The translations under genes and the position numbers were made by a program. Shown here piece by piece: positions 43,648 to 55,115 of a stretch of 64,000 bases of DNA. Positions within the stretch are counted from its first letter, which is position 1, and every line of letters starts with the position of its first letter. The stretch spans positions 434,001-498,000 of the forward strand of contig CAVQWX010000002.1 in NCBI GenBank assembly GCA_963717765.1, written 5' to 3'. The stretch is from JACDER01 sp963717765 (lineage in GTDB: Bacteria; Actinomycetota; Thermoleophilia; Gaiellales; Gaiellaceae). The notes beneath the pieces were generated by a model. That model ran no database searches. It worked only from the letters and a program-made list of their open reading frames with translations, and was not told where the DNA came from.

Positions 43648-44770
43648 CGAGGATCGCGGCGGCGATCTCACGCTTGCTCGCCTTGGGGACGCGCCGCTCG
43701 CCGTCGGGCGTGACGAGGACGACCTCGTTGTCGGGCGCGTCGAAGCCGATGTCCTCGCGGGATACGTCGTTGTAGACGACGAGGTCGGCGCGCTTCTCGT
43801 CCAGCATCCGGCGCTTGCGCTCGAGGCCGTCCTCCCCGTGCTCTGCCCCGAAGGCGACCAGCACCTGGCCGGGACGCTTGCGCTCGCCCAGCGCGAGCGC
43901 GACATCGGCGGTGGGCTCGAGCTCGAGCGTCCAGCCGCCCGAGCTCTTCGGCCGCTTCGTGCCAAGTGCCTCGGCTGGACGGTAGTCCGCAACGGCCGCG
44001 GCCAGCAACGCGACGTCTACATCCTCGAGCGCGAGCGCGCCGTCGAGCATCGCCTCCGCGGTCGGCGTCTCGATCGTCGCGACACGTGCGGGCGGCGGAA
44101 CGGCAAGGTTTGCCGCCAAGAGAGTCACGTCCGCACCGCGTCGCCTGGCCTCCTCCGCCAGCGCAACGCCCATGCGGCCGGACGAGCGGTTGCCCACGAA
44201 GCGGACGGAGTCGACCGGCTCGCGCGTGCCACCGGCAGTGACGAGAACACGCAGGCCTTCGAGCGGCCCCGGCGCGAGGAGCTGTTCGACTCGCGCGGCG
44301 ATCTCCAGCGGCTCGGACATCCTCCCAACCCCCCACTCGCCCTCGGCCATCTCTCCCTCGTCCGGGCCGACCAGCTCGAATCCGCGGGCGACGAGTGTCT
44401 GGACATTCGCCCGCGTGGCCGGGTTGGACCACATGCGCGGATTCATCGCCGGCGCGACGAGGATCGGCCCCTTGTGCGCGAGGACGGCCTCCGTGACGAC
44501 GTTGTCGGCGATCCCGTATGCGAGCTTGGCCAGCGTGTTCGCGGTCAGGGGTGCAATGACGACGAGGTCGAAGCGCTCGAGGTGCGGGTACGGGCCCTCG
44601 TCCGCGGACCGGCGCGCGAGCGCGCGGAAGGTCTCGGCCGTGACGAAGCGCTCCGCTCCGCGCGTCAGGACTGGAACGACGTCGTGCCCGGCCTTGACCA
44701 GGAGACGGCACAGCTCGGCCGCCTTGTACGCCGCGATCCCGCCCGTGACCCCCAGGAGCACCCGCGCCAT
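43613..44770 (-). CDS. coaBC: Phosphopantothenoylcysteine decarboxylase / phosphopantothenate-cysteine ligase
   Basis: Bifunctional enzyme of coenzyme A synthesis, 385 aa. The CoaC half has GVTGGIAAYKAAELCRLL, the segment PHLERFDLVVIAPLTANT with the active-site His, and APAMNPRMWSNPAT. The CoaB half has VTAGGTREPVDSVRFVGNRSSGRMG and AAVADYRP, with DLVVYNDVS near the end. ATG at 44770. It follows rpoZ and gmk in the common actinobacterial order, but here about 900 bases of fragments and repeats separate it from rpoZ. Confidence 0.96.
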   Translation of the reverse strand: MARVLLGVTGGIAAYKAAELCRLLVKAGHDVVPVLTRGAERFVTAETFRALARRSADEGPYPHLERFDLVVIAPLTANTLAKLAYGIADNVVTEAVLAHKGPILVAPAMNPRMWSNPATRANVQTLVARGFELVGPDEGEMAEGEWGVGRMSEPLEIAARVEQLLAPGPLEGLRVLVTAGGTREPVDSVRFVGNRSSGRMGVALAEEARRRGADVTLLAANLAVPPPARVATIETPTAEAMLDGALALEDVDVALLAAAVADYRPAEALGTKRPKSSGGWTLELEPTADVALALGERKRPGQVLVAFGAEHGEDGLERKRRMLDEKRADLVVYNDVSREDIGFDAPDNEVVLVTPDGERRVPKASKREIAAAILDEVESLLGRDR

Positions 44771-44789
44771 GTGCCCATTGTGCCTGGCT

Positions 44790-45188
44790 TCAGGTTCCGA
44801 GTCTCACCCGCACCGAGTAGAGCCACAGGGCGGTGGCTTGGGACGTATAGAAGTGGACGTCGAGCGCGAGGTAGAGCGACCCCGCGATGACGGTCGGCGT
44901 GGGCGGTGTGACGTCGTAGCAGGTGGGTCCACGCGAGGAATGGACGAAGGTGTCCTCCGTACACCACCGTCTGCTGGCCGGGTCGGCCGCCTGGCCGCAG
45001 TGGATCAGCTCGGCAATACGTCCGACGAGCCGGCGCGAGTCCTGTTCGTCTCCGGCTTCGCGCTGCCGCGGGCGGCCGTCCAGCCGGACAGCGGCAAGCT
45101 GATGATCCGCTGGGGACCAGGCTGGGACGAGAGCCTCTGGTTCAGGCGCGCAGACGCCGCCGACTACTGGGACGGTGAGGACACCTAG
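44790..45188. pseudogene. Gene fragments on both strands without starts
   Basis: Two short coding-like stretches are seen. On the minus strand a frame ends at 44790 and reads WCTEDTFVHSSRGPTCYDV then IAGSLYLALDVHFYTSQATA, with high GC3 but no usable start. On the plus strand about 44985-45188 reads RLAAVDQLGNTSDEPARVLF then GKLMIRWGPGWDESLWF and ends DYWDGEDT, also with GC3 near 88% and no start; DQLGNTSDEP resembles the end of an FN3/Ig-like domain. Both look like leftovers of secreted Ig-like proteins. I cannot assign either to a family. Confidence 0.4.
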
Positions 45189-45390
45189 GAGCGGCGCGCG
45201 CCCTCGGGGCCACCAGCCTCCTCCCCACTGCGAGCGTACTCAGAAAAACGTGACGCGTGTGAAACGAGATGCACCGAATGTGGAGCGAACGAGCCGACGA
45301 ACGAGTGGCCGCGGCCTGCACTGGCCGCGTCAGGCTTTCGGCGGCAGCCAGACGAAGACTGTCGGGCTCACATCACTTACTCGGTGCAGC

Positions 45391-45422
45391 TCGGCGAAGC
45401 CGGGCTTCGCCCGGCGAGAGCC
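45391..45422. repeat. Palindromic repeat head (family R2)
   Basis: GGCGAAGCC-G-GGCTTCGCC and the overlapping GCCGGGC-TTC-GCCCGGC form two mutually exclusive hairpins. A degenerate copy lies near 47803 and a weaker relative near 61885. The second hairpin shares its stem with the core of the R1 elements. Confidence 0.7.
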
Positions 45423-45439
45423 GATTCAAGTGCGAAAAA

Positions 45440-45654
45440 CCGCCTGCATCACAATCCGGTCTCAGCGGCTCGTGCAAACGCCGAACGCACACCGCCGGCC
45501 CGCAAGGAGGGGGCACATGGGGGAACCAGGGGTTCCCCCGTGAAGGGCCGCCTGCATCACAATCCGGTCTCAGCGGCTCGTGCAACGCCGAACGCACACC
45601 GCCGGCCCGCAAGGAGGGGGCACATGGGGGAACCAGGGGTTCCCCCGTGAAGGG
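45440..45654. repeat. Tandem duplication of a 107-108-bp unit with a hairpin
   Basis: Two copies (45440-45547 and 45548-45654) are identical except for one missing A in the second. Each contains the hairpin GGGGGAACC-AGG-GGTTCCCCC (45519-45539 and 45626-45646), preceded by AAGGAGGGGGC. The second copy ends 12 bases before the rpoZ stop, so the hairpins lie just downstream of rpoZ and could act on its transcript end. A related hairpin lies at the pyrK/pyrD junction. Confidence 0.92.
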
Positions 45655-45666
45655 CCGCCAGGCCCG

Positions 45667-45897
45667 CTACGCGCGATACTCGTAGCGAATCTTGCCCTGG
45701 GCGACTTCCTCCAGGGACATGGTCAGGTAGTTCTTCGAGCGCGACTCGACGAGCGGAGGCGGAAAGTCGTCGAACGTGCCCTCGCCGAGCTGGTGGTGAT
45801 AGTTGTTGATCTGGCGCGCGCGCTTGGCGGCGACGATCACGAGCGCGTAGCGCGAGTCGACGTTCTCGAGCAGCTCATCGATGCGGGGATGGATCAT
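45667..45897 (-). CDS. rpoZ: RNA polymerase omega subunit
   Basis: The 76-aa protein shows RIDELLENVDSRYALVIVAAKRARQINNY, the family core (D-x-RY-LV-AAKRARQI), and the C-terminal SLEEVAQGKIRYEY. It assists RNA polymerase assembly. ATG 45897 overlaps the gmk stop by 4 bases; gmk-rpoZ-coaBC is the standard actinobacterial order. Two copies of a hairpin repeat follow its stop. Confidence 0.97.
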   Translation of the reverse strand: MIHPRIDELLENVDSRYALVIVAAKRARQINNYHHQLGEGTFDDFPPPLVESRSKNYLTMSLEEVAQGKIRYEYRA

Positions 45898-46484
45898 GGC
45901 CGGCCCATGGTAGCTGTAGTCGCCGCGAGGGCCGCGCGGACGATCTCCTCGAGCTCCCTGGCCGCGCGCTCCACGTCGTCGTTCACGATCACATGGTCGA
46001 ACCCACCGGCGCGCTTGCGCTGCTCGCGCGCCAGCTCCAGGCGCTCGTCGATCTCTCCGGAGCTCTCAGTGGCGCGCTCGCGCAAGCGCCGCTCGAGCTC
46101 GGCGAAGGACGGCGCATCGACGAAGACGGTGACTGCTCCGGGGTCGGTGTCGCGAACGTGCAGCGCGCCCTCGATCTCGAGGTCGAGGAGCGGCACCTTC
46201 CCCGCGCCGCGGATGCGGTCGATCTCCGAGCGGAGCGTCCCGTACCGGTGCCCGGAGACGTACGGGACCCACTCGAGGAAGTCGCCGCGCGCAACCCGCC
46301 GGTCGAACTCGTCGTCCGAGATGAACCAGTACTCGCGGCCATCATGCTCGCTGGCCCGGCGCGGACGAGTCGTGGCCGAGACCGCCAACGCAAGCTCCGG
46401 CATGCGCTCGAGGATCACGCGCTCGAGGGTGCCCTTGCCGGCACCCGAGGGGCCCGTTACGACGACGACTGGGGTTTCGGCCAA
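45894..46484 (-). CDS. gmk: Guanylate kinase
   Basis: Phosphorylates GMP to GDP. The P-loop VVVTGPSGAGKGT lies at the N-terminus, followed by SATTRPRRASEHDGREYWF (GMP-binding Arg/Tyr), the core RYGTLRSEID and LLDLEIEGALHVRD. The start is uncertain: TTG 46484 gives 196 aa and the usual short N-terminus but lies in a perfect 20-bp palindrome; ATG 46583 would add 33 residues and overlap mihF by 82 bases. A CTG overlapping the mihF stop (CTGA) is a third option. Confidence 0.95.
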   Translation of the reverse strand: MAETPVVVVTGPSGAGKGTLERVILERMPELALAVSATTRPRRASEHDGREYWFISDDEFDRRVARGDFLEWVPYVSGHRYGTLRSEIDRIRGAGKVPLLDLEIEGALHVRDTDPGAVTVFVDAPSFAELERRLRERATESSGEIDERLELAREQRKRAGGFDHVIVNDDVERAARELEEIVRAALAATTATMGRP

Positions 46485-46493
46485 GGCCGAAAC
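46474..46493. repeat. Perfect 20-bp palindrome at the mihF-gmk junction
   Basis: GTTTCGGCC-AA-GGCCGAAAC lies 9 bases past the mihF stop and covers the most likely gmk start. It could be an operator-like site or an mRNA hairpin that limits gmk translation. Confidence 0.6.
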
Positions 46494-46501
46494 GTAGTCG
46501 A

Positions 46502-46828
46502 TCAGCGGTTCAAGAGACCGATCAGCTCCGCTCGCTGCCGGTCGGAAAGTCCGCCCACTGTCTTCGACTGGCTGATCCGGCACTGGTTGAGGAACCGAGC
46601 CGCCTTCACTCGGCCGAACTTGGGCACAGCAAGAAGCATGTCGAACACCTTGGCCGTCGAAACGTACTCCGGCGGGTTCTCGAGGATCTTCTCGATCTTC
46701 GCACGTCCGTCCTTCAAATCCTTCTTCAATTTCGCACGTCGAACGCGGATGTCGTTAGCGCGCTTGAGCGCATCCATACGTTGATCAAGAGAACGCTTCG
46801 GAGCCTTCACAGGAGCCTTCGTCACCAT
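46502..46828 (-). CDS. mihF: Actinobacterial integration host factor
   Basis: The 108-aa nucleoid protein has a basic N-terminal helix (SLDQRMDALKRANDIRVRRA), EKILENPPEYVSTAKVFDML and a helix-two-turn-helix-like end (AVPKFGRVKAARFLNQCRIS, GGLSDRQRAELIGLL). mIHF is found only in actinobacteria, which supports the taxonomic call. It lies upstream of gmk as in mycobacteria and streptomycetes. A 69-base gap separates it from pyrD and probably holds its own promoter. Confidence 0.95.
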   Translation of the reverse strand: MVTKAPVKAPKRSLDQRMDALKRANDIRVRRAKLKKDLKDGRAKIEKILENPPEYVSTAKVFDMLLAVPKFGRVKAARFLNQCRISQSKTVGGLSDRQRAELIGLLNR

Positions 46829-46897
46829 CAGCGCCGGATAGTAGCGTGCTATGCGCGTGCGTGCAAAGACCTTGAAAATGCCCGGTTTGCAGGGCTT

Positions 46898-47764
46898 TTA
46901 TGCCTTGGAAGTCTCAACCCCGGGTTGAGGGTAAAGCCGACTATGAGCGGTCCCTTGCAATTCGTCCACGTGCGAGTGTCCGAGGGCCGCAACTTCGGCC
47001 GCCAGCTCCTCTCGGATGCGAGCAGGAGCCTCGGGCTCGGTGAAGAGGACGGTCCCGAGGGCCACGTCGTTGGCTCCGGCGGCAACAAATTCGAGGACGT
47101 CGCGCCCGGTCCGAATCCCCCCCATCCCTACGATCGGCAGCTCGACCGCGCGCCGGCAGGAGTAGACGGCGGCGAGCGCAATGGGCTTGAGCGCAGGCCC
47201 CGAGTAACCGCCCAGGGCGGGACCGAGAGAAGGCTCCAGCGTCCGCTCGTCCAGCTTGAGGCCGCGGATGGTGTTCACGAGCGAGAGCCCGTCCGCGCCG
47301 GCCGCTTCGACCGCGCGGGCGACCTCGGCGACGTCCCAGTTGGCCGGCGAGAGCTTCGCGTAGAGGGGCAGCGGCGTGGCCGCACGGCAGGCTGCGACGA
47401 TCTCATGCGCCGTGTGTGCGGCTTCCTCGACGTTCGGGCAGGACAGGTTGAGCTCGATGGTCACATCCTCGAGCCGGGCACAGGTCTCGGCGTAGTCCGA
47501 GGCGCTGAAGCCGCCGACAGAGATCCACAGCGGAACGCCCAGCTCGCGCAGACGGGGCAGGTTCTCGGCCAGAAAGCGGTGGCGGCCCGGATTTGCGAGA
47601 CCGATCGAATTCAGCATCCCCGCCTCGGTCTCGGCGATGCGCACCGGGGGGTTCCCCTCCCGCGGGAGCGGCGTGACCGTCTTCGAGACGAAGGCGTCGA
47701 GGGAGCGGGCGACGTCCGGCGCAGTGAGAGCGTCGAGGCAACCGGACGCGTTGAGGAGTCTCAA
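46898..47764 (-). CDS. pyrD: Dihydroorotate dehydrogenase (class 1B catalytic subunit)
   Basis: Oxidises dihydroorotate to orotate with FMN. It reads LLNASGCLDAL at the start, then ENLPRLRELGVPLWISVGG, IELNLSCPN (substrate-binding Asn/Ser and catalytic Cys of class 1), YAKLSP, SLVNTIRG and VGMGGIRTGRDVLEFVAAGA. TTG 47764 follows GGAGG by 6 nt and overlaps the pyrK stop (TTGA), giving 288 aa; a few N-terminal residues common in relatives are absent. pyrK directly upstream supports the NAD-dependent 1B type. Confidence 0.94.
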   Translation of the reverse strand: MRLLNASGCLDALTAPDVARSLDAFVSKTVTPLPREGNPPVRIAETEAGMLNSIGLANPGRHRFLAENLPRLRELGVPLWISVGGFSASDYAETCARLEDVTIELNLSCPNVEEAAHTAHEIVAACRAATPLPLYAKLSPANWDVAEVARAVEAAGADGLSLVNTIRGLKLDERTLEPSLGPALGGYSGPALKPIALAAVYSCRRAVELPIVGMGGIRTGRDVLEFVAAGANDVALGTVLFTEPEAPARIREELAAEVAALGHSHVDELQGTAHSRLYPQPGVETSKA

Positions 47765-48535
47765 TCCGAGCCTCCGGTGCTCGGTCGAGAAACGGCGTCG
47801 TGCGGCGAAGCCGGGCTTTGCGCGTGCGTAGCCGACGGGGATGCATGGTCGCGGTTGGCGTTAAGGAGGGGGCTAACGGGGGAACCCTGGGTTCCCCCGT
47901 TCTGGAGCACGGGGCCCTCGACGCACAGGCGCTTCAGCTCTCCGTCGATCTCCACTGCGCAGCCGTAGCAGGCGCCGTAGCCGCAGGCCATGGGCGCCTC
48001 CCAGGCGAGCTGCGCGTCCGGCTCGAGCGCGCGGACGGCCTCGAGCATCGGCTCGGGCCCGCAGGCGAGGACGTCGTGCTCCCCCACCGGCAGCGCTTCG
48101 GTCACGTACGTCGGCTCGAGCACGACCCGCGCATTCGGGACGAGCACGGCCGCCTCGGCGTGCCAGGCGGTGCGGAACCCGAGCAGCGCCGGCGGGCCGC
48201 CGAGCGTCTCGGACAGGTACGGAAACGGAGCGATCCCGATCCCGCCCCCGACCAGGAGCGGCCGCGCGACATCGAGCCGGTAGCCGTTGCCGAGCGGCCC
48301 GTAGACCGCGACCTCCTCTCCCGGAGCGAGCGACGCGAGCGCGCGGGTGCCCGGCCCGACCGGGTCGATCAGGAAGCCGAGCTCGCCGCGAGGAGCGCAG
48401 CAGAGGCTCATCGGCCGCGGAAGCAGGCGCTCGGGTGGCTGGAGCATGAAGAACTGGCCGGGGACACCCGGTTCCAGGCCTCCTCGCGCGAGCCTGAGCA
48501 GCGTGTACGGGCCGACCGTCTCGACTCCGGTGACG

Positions 48536-48558
<23 letters not shown>
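47761..48558 (-). CDS. pyrK: Dihydroorotate dehydrogenase electron-transfer subunit
   Basis: FAD/[2Fe-2S] protein that passes electrons from PyrD to NAD. It has PGQFFMLQPP and the FAD motif RPMSLCCAPRGELGF, the nucleotide region LLVGGGIGIAPFPYL, and the iron-sulfur cluster ligands in ACGYGACYGCAVEIDG and LKRLCVEGP (C-x4-C-x2-C...C). After CVEGPVLQ the family normally ends within a few residues; here about 45 extra residues (NGGTQGSPVSPLLNANRDHA...) are encoded by an R2 repeat. ATG 48558 overlaps the carB end by 23 bases. Confidence 0.92.
47800..47901. repeat. Family R2 repeat within the 3' end of pyrK
   Basis: A degenerate head GGCGAAGCCGGGCTT near 47803 is followed at 47861 by TTAAGGAGGGGGC and a perfect 27-base hairpin (47875-47901: 13-bp arms around one T). 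The tail matches the hairpin and preceding AAGGAGGGGGC of the 45.5-kb tandem repeat. It is translated as the last 40 or so residues of PyrK. Confidence 0.85.
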
Positions 48559-51602
<3,044 letters not shown>

Positions 51603-51619
<17 letters not shown>

Positions 51620-52649
51620 GACCGCTCACCTCCTCCACCCAGCGCTCGAGGATAGGCCAGGCGTCGTGCGGCCCAGGGCCGGCCTCGGGATGGAACTGGA
51701 CAGAGTGTGCGCGCAGCCTAGGAAAGTCGAGGCCTTCGACCGTTCCGTCGTAGAGCGAGACGTGCGTCACCTCGCGGTCCTCGCTGGGGGCGACGGCGAA
51801 GCCGTGGTTCTGGCTCGTGACGAGCACACGCCCTGTGGCGCGCTCCAGCACGGGATGATTGGCGCCGCGGTGGCCGAACTTGAGCTTGAACGTCTCGTGG
51901 CCGGTCGCGAGCGCGAGCAGCTGGTGCCCCAGGCAGATCCCGAGGACGGGCACCTTCCCGAGCACGTTGCAGACTGTTGCAATCTCACCGCGGAGGGGCT
52001 CCGGATCCCCCGGACCGTTGGAGAGGAGGACGCCGTCGTGGCGCGCCAGCTCCGACGCGTCCACGTCGTGCGGGAAGACGGTCACGGCCGCACCGGCGGC
52101 GACGAGCCGGCGGACAATCGAGCGCTTGCAGCCGTAGTCGACGACCGCGACGCGCACACGGCCGTCCTTCGCCGCCACATACGGCTCGCGCGCCGAGACC
52201 TCGGCCGCCAGCGCACGTCCCTCCATGGACGGCTGGGCGCGCACCGCCGTCAGCGCCTCGTCGACGGAGCAGTCGCCGATCACGACCGCGGCGCGCATGG
52301 CACCCCGCTCGCGCAGGTGGACGACGAGCGAGCGCGTGTCGATCCCGGACAGCGCCGGGATAGAGCGCTCGACCAGCCAGTCCGTCCAGGCCGGCCCGCG
52401 CGCTTCGCGCATCACGGCGGCCCGTGCGTAGGAGTGGCCGGACTCGCAGCGCTCCGCCGCGACGCCGTAGTTGCCGACCATCGGCGCCGTGAAGCAGACG
52501 ATCTGCTCGGCGAAGCTGGGGTCGGTGACGACCTCCTGGTAGCCGGTCATCGCCGTGGTGAAGACCGCCTCGCCGAACGCGAACCCCTCGGCCCCGACCG
52601 ACTCTCCGCGGAAGACAGTTCCATCTTCGAGGACGAGGAACCCCTTCAT
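51603..52649 (-). CDS. carA: Carbamoyl-phosphate synthase small (glutaminase) subunit
   Basis: The 348-aa protein has an N-terminal CPSase domain (KGFLVLEDGTVFRGESVG, VVFT-type segment AVFTTAMTGYQEVVTDPS) and a class I glutamine amidotransferase domain with Cys in VLGICLGHQLLALA and HPEAGPGPHD. ATG 52649 touches the R1 element that separates it from pyrC. Without that element the pyrC stop and this ATG would overlap as ATGA. Confidence 0.97.
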
Positions 52650-52650
52650 C

Positions 52651-52818
52651 TCGGCTCGCTGGGTCGTCGCTGGCAAGGGAGGCAAGCCGCCGGCGCGCAG
52701 GACAGTGCAGCCAGCACGGACAAGCGCCGGCGGCGGCGCATCCCGCCGCAAGGGGCGGCAGGCGGCGGCGGAGCCGGGCTCCGCCCGGCGGGAGCCGTCG
52801 CCGGCCAGCGAGGCGAGA
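52651..52818. repeat. Palindromic repeat element (family R1) between pyrC and carA
   Basis: This 168-bp GC-rich element is flanked by TCATC on both sides (52646-52650 and 52819-52823). Its ends are inverted (TCGGCTCGCTGG at the left, CCAGCGAGGCGA at the right), and it has a 10-bp inner inverted repeat (CCGCCGGCGC / GCGCCGGCGG). The part near 52770-52815 matches the core and one end of the element at 29.6 kb; the other end matches too. It is probably a longer member of the same family. Confidence 0.85.
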
Positions 52819-54120
52819 TCATCCCTCGTGCACCACGCGTCCGTTGGCGATGGTCATCCGCACCTGGCCCTGAAGCTTCTGTCCCAGCAGCCAGGAGTTC
52901 CTCGAGCGTGACCGGAAGGCGTCCTCGGTCACTCGCCAGGAGGCGGCGGTGTCGAGCAGAACGAGGTTGGCGGGCGCGCCCACCTCGATCCTGGGCTCGC
53001 GCAGGCCGTACACCCGAGCCGCGCCGGCCGACATGCGCTCGATCAGCGTCTCGAGCGGGACCAGGCCGGCGACGACGAGGTTCGTGTACAGCGAGGCGAA
53101 CGCCGTCTCGAGACCGGTGACGCCGAACGGCGCCGCTTCGAAGGGCACCTCTTTCTCGTGACTCGCATGCGGCGCGTGGTCGGTCGCGATGGCGGTGATC
53201 GTCCCGTCCTGGAGGGCCTCGATCAGCGCTTTGCGATCGTCGCCGGACCTGAGCGGCGGGTTCATCTTCACGTTCGAGTCGAGCGAGCGTACGGCCTCGT
53301 CGGTCAGGCAGAGATGGTGCGGAGTCACCTCTGCGGTCACCTCGACGCCTGCCGCTCGTGCGGCGCGGATCGCGTCGACCGACTCGCCGGCCGAGACGTG
53401 CAGGATGTGCAGCGGCCGGCTCTCGTATGCGGCGAGAGACAGGTCGCGCTCCACCATCACGCTCTCGGCCACCGAGGGATAGCCGGCGAAACCGAGCTCG
53501 GCCGAGACCTCGCCCTCGTGCATCTGGCCGCCGCGCGAGAGCGTCGGCTCCTCGCAGTGCAGGGCGAGCCGGCGCCCGGAGACGGCGCTGTACTGAAGTG
53601 CGCGCCGCATGAGCGCCGGCGATTGCACCGGCATCCCGTCGTCCGAGAAAGCGGCGGCGCCGGCGTCGGCGAGCTCGGCCATCTCGGTCAGCTCGGCTCC
53701 CTTCTGGCCTTTGGTGATGGCGGCGAGGAAGCCGAGAGGGACCTCCGCCTCCTTCTGGGCCGTCTCGACGAGTGCCCCGAGAACCGCCGCGGAATCAACG
53801 ACAGGCTCGGTGTTGGGCATTGCGAAGATCGCGCAGTAACCCCCCGCGGCGGCGGCCTTCGTCCCTGTCTCGATGGTCTCCTCGTCCTCGCGGCCGGGAG
53901 TTCGCAGGTGGACGTGCGGGTCGACGAACGCAGGCGCCAGCAGCAGCCCGCCGCCCTCGACAATCCGGTGCCCGTTCGGATGCAGGACGGTGCCGACCTC
54001 GGCAATGACGCCGTCGTCGACTCGGACGTCCAGCACCTCGTCCACTCCCGCGCTCGGGTCGAGGACGCGCGCGCCCTTGACGACGATGCTCTCCTTCGGA
54101 GCTCGCTTCGAGTACAGCAT
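52819..54120 (-). CDS. pyrC: Dihydroorotase
   Basis: The 433-aa class I dihydroorotase has the zinc motif DPHVHLRTPG, MPNTEPVVDS, HCEEPTLSRGGQ (metal/carbamate region), HILHVSAGESV, EVTPHHLCLTD, KMNPPLRSGDDR and the catalytic Asp in AIATDHAPH. It closes carbamoyl aspartate to dihydroorotate. ATG 54120 overlaps the pyrB stop. The stop codon lies in the TCATC flank of the downstream R1 element. Confidence 0.97.
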   Translation of the reverse strand: MLYSKRAPKESIVVKGARVLDPSAGVDEVLDVRVDDGVIAEVGTVLHPNGHRIVEGGGLLLAPAFVDPHVHLRTPGREDEETIETGTKAAAAGGYCAIFAMPNTEPVVDSAAVLGALVETAQKEAEVPLGFLAAITKGQKGAELTEMAELADAGAAAFSDDGMPVQSPALMRRALQYSAVSGRRLALHCEEPTLSRGGQMHEGEVSAELGFAGYPSVAESVMVERDLSLAAYESRPLHILHVSAGESVDAIRAARAAGVEVTAEVTPHHLCLTDEAVRSLDSNVKMNPPLRSGDDRKALIEALQDGTITAIATDHAPHASHEKEVPFEAAPFGVTGLETAFASLYTNLVVAGLVPLETLIERMSAGAARVYGLREPRIEVGAPANLVLLDTAASWRVTEDAFRSRSRNSWLLGQKLQGQVRMTIANGRVVHEG

Positions 54121-55115
54121 CACGCGACCTCCGTGAGGGAAGCGGACTGCACGCCGACCGGGCCGTGCGTCAGCAGGTCGTAGAGGACGGCCATGCGCGT
54201 GACGAGCCCGGCGCGGACCTGGATCTCGATCAGCGACTCCTCGTGGTCGGCGACGCGCGGGTCGATCTCGACCCCCCGGTTCATCGGGCCGGGGTGCATC
54301 ACCTTCTGGCCGGGCCGGAGGCGCTCCGGCGTCACGCCCCAGCGTGCGCTGTACTCCCGCAGGCTGGGCACGTAGTTGGCGCCTTCCTCCATCCGCTCCC
54401 GCTGCATGCGGAGGACGTAGACGACGTCCGCGGCGGCGATCGAGCGGATGTCGGTCGAGACCTCGCAACCCATCGCCTCGATCCCGCGCGGCATGAGCGA
54501 GGGCGGGCCGACCAGCGTGACCCGCGAGCCCATGAGCGTCAGCGCCTGGATGTTGGAGCGCGCGACGCGCGAATGAAGCACGTCGCCGACGATGGCAACG
54601 TGGAGGCCGTCGAGCTTGCCGAGCTCCTCCTGGATCGTGAAGAGATCGAGAAGCGCCTGGGTCGGGTGCTGATGCTTGCCGTCGCCGGCGTTGACGATGT
54701 GTGCCTTCGTGTAGTTGGTGATCAGCTGCGGCGCGCCGATTTGCGGGTGGCGGATGACGATCACGTCCGGGTCGTAGGCGCCGAGCGTGAGTGCCGTGTC
54801 CTTGAGCGACTCGCCCTTGTCCACGGACGATCCGGCGGCCTTGATCGAGATCGTGTCCGCCGAGAGCCGCTTGGCCGCCAGCTCGAAGCTGGAGGACGTG
54901 CGGGTCGAGGACTCGTAGAACATGTTCACGATCGTCCGGCCTCGCAGCGTCGGGAGCTTCTTCATCTCCCGCTCCAGCGAGCGCGAGAAGCTGCGCGCGG
55001 TGCCGAGCAGCCGCTCCACGTCCTCACGCGTGAGGTCTTCGATCGAGATCAGATGCCGCCGGGGAGGCGGTGCGGGCGGACGCAGGTCCTCCCGCATGAC
55101 GCGTACCTCTGTCAT
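54120..55115 (-). CDS. pyrB: Aspartate carbamoyltransferase catalytic subunit
   Basis: The 331-aa protein has the carbamoyl-phosphate motif FYESSTRTSSSFE (about 67-79), SIKAAGSSVDKGESLKDT, KHQHPTQALLDLFTI, VGDVLHSRVARSN and MHPGPMNRGVEI. No pyrI regulatory subunit is present, as expected in this group, where control is by PyrR. The start overlaps the pyrR stop (4 bases). Confidence 0.98.
   Translation of the reverse strand: MTEVRVMREDLRPPAPPPRRHLISIEDLTREDVERLLGTARSFSRSLEREMKKLPTLRGRTIVNMFYESSTRTSSSFELAAKRLSADTISIKAAGSSVDKGESLKDTALTLGAYDPDVIVIRHPQIGAPQLITNYTKAHIVNAGDGKHQHPTQALLDLFTIQEELGKLDGLHVAIVGDVLHSRVARSNIQALTLMGSRVTLVGPPSLMPRGIEAMGCEVSTDIRSIAAADVVYVLRMQRERMEEGANYVPSLREYSARWGVTPERLRPGQKVMHPGPMNRGVEIDPRVADHEESLIEIQVRAGLVTRMAVLYDLLTHGPVGVQSASLTEVA

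Noticed and set aside
45440..45654. Possible CRISPR array
   Set aside because: Only two adjacent copies of 108 bp, no spacers of constant length and no cas genes; it is a tandem duplication.
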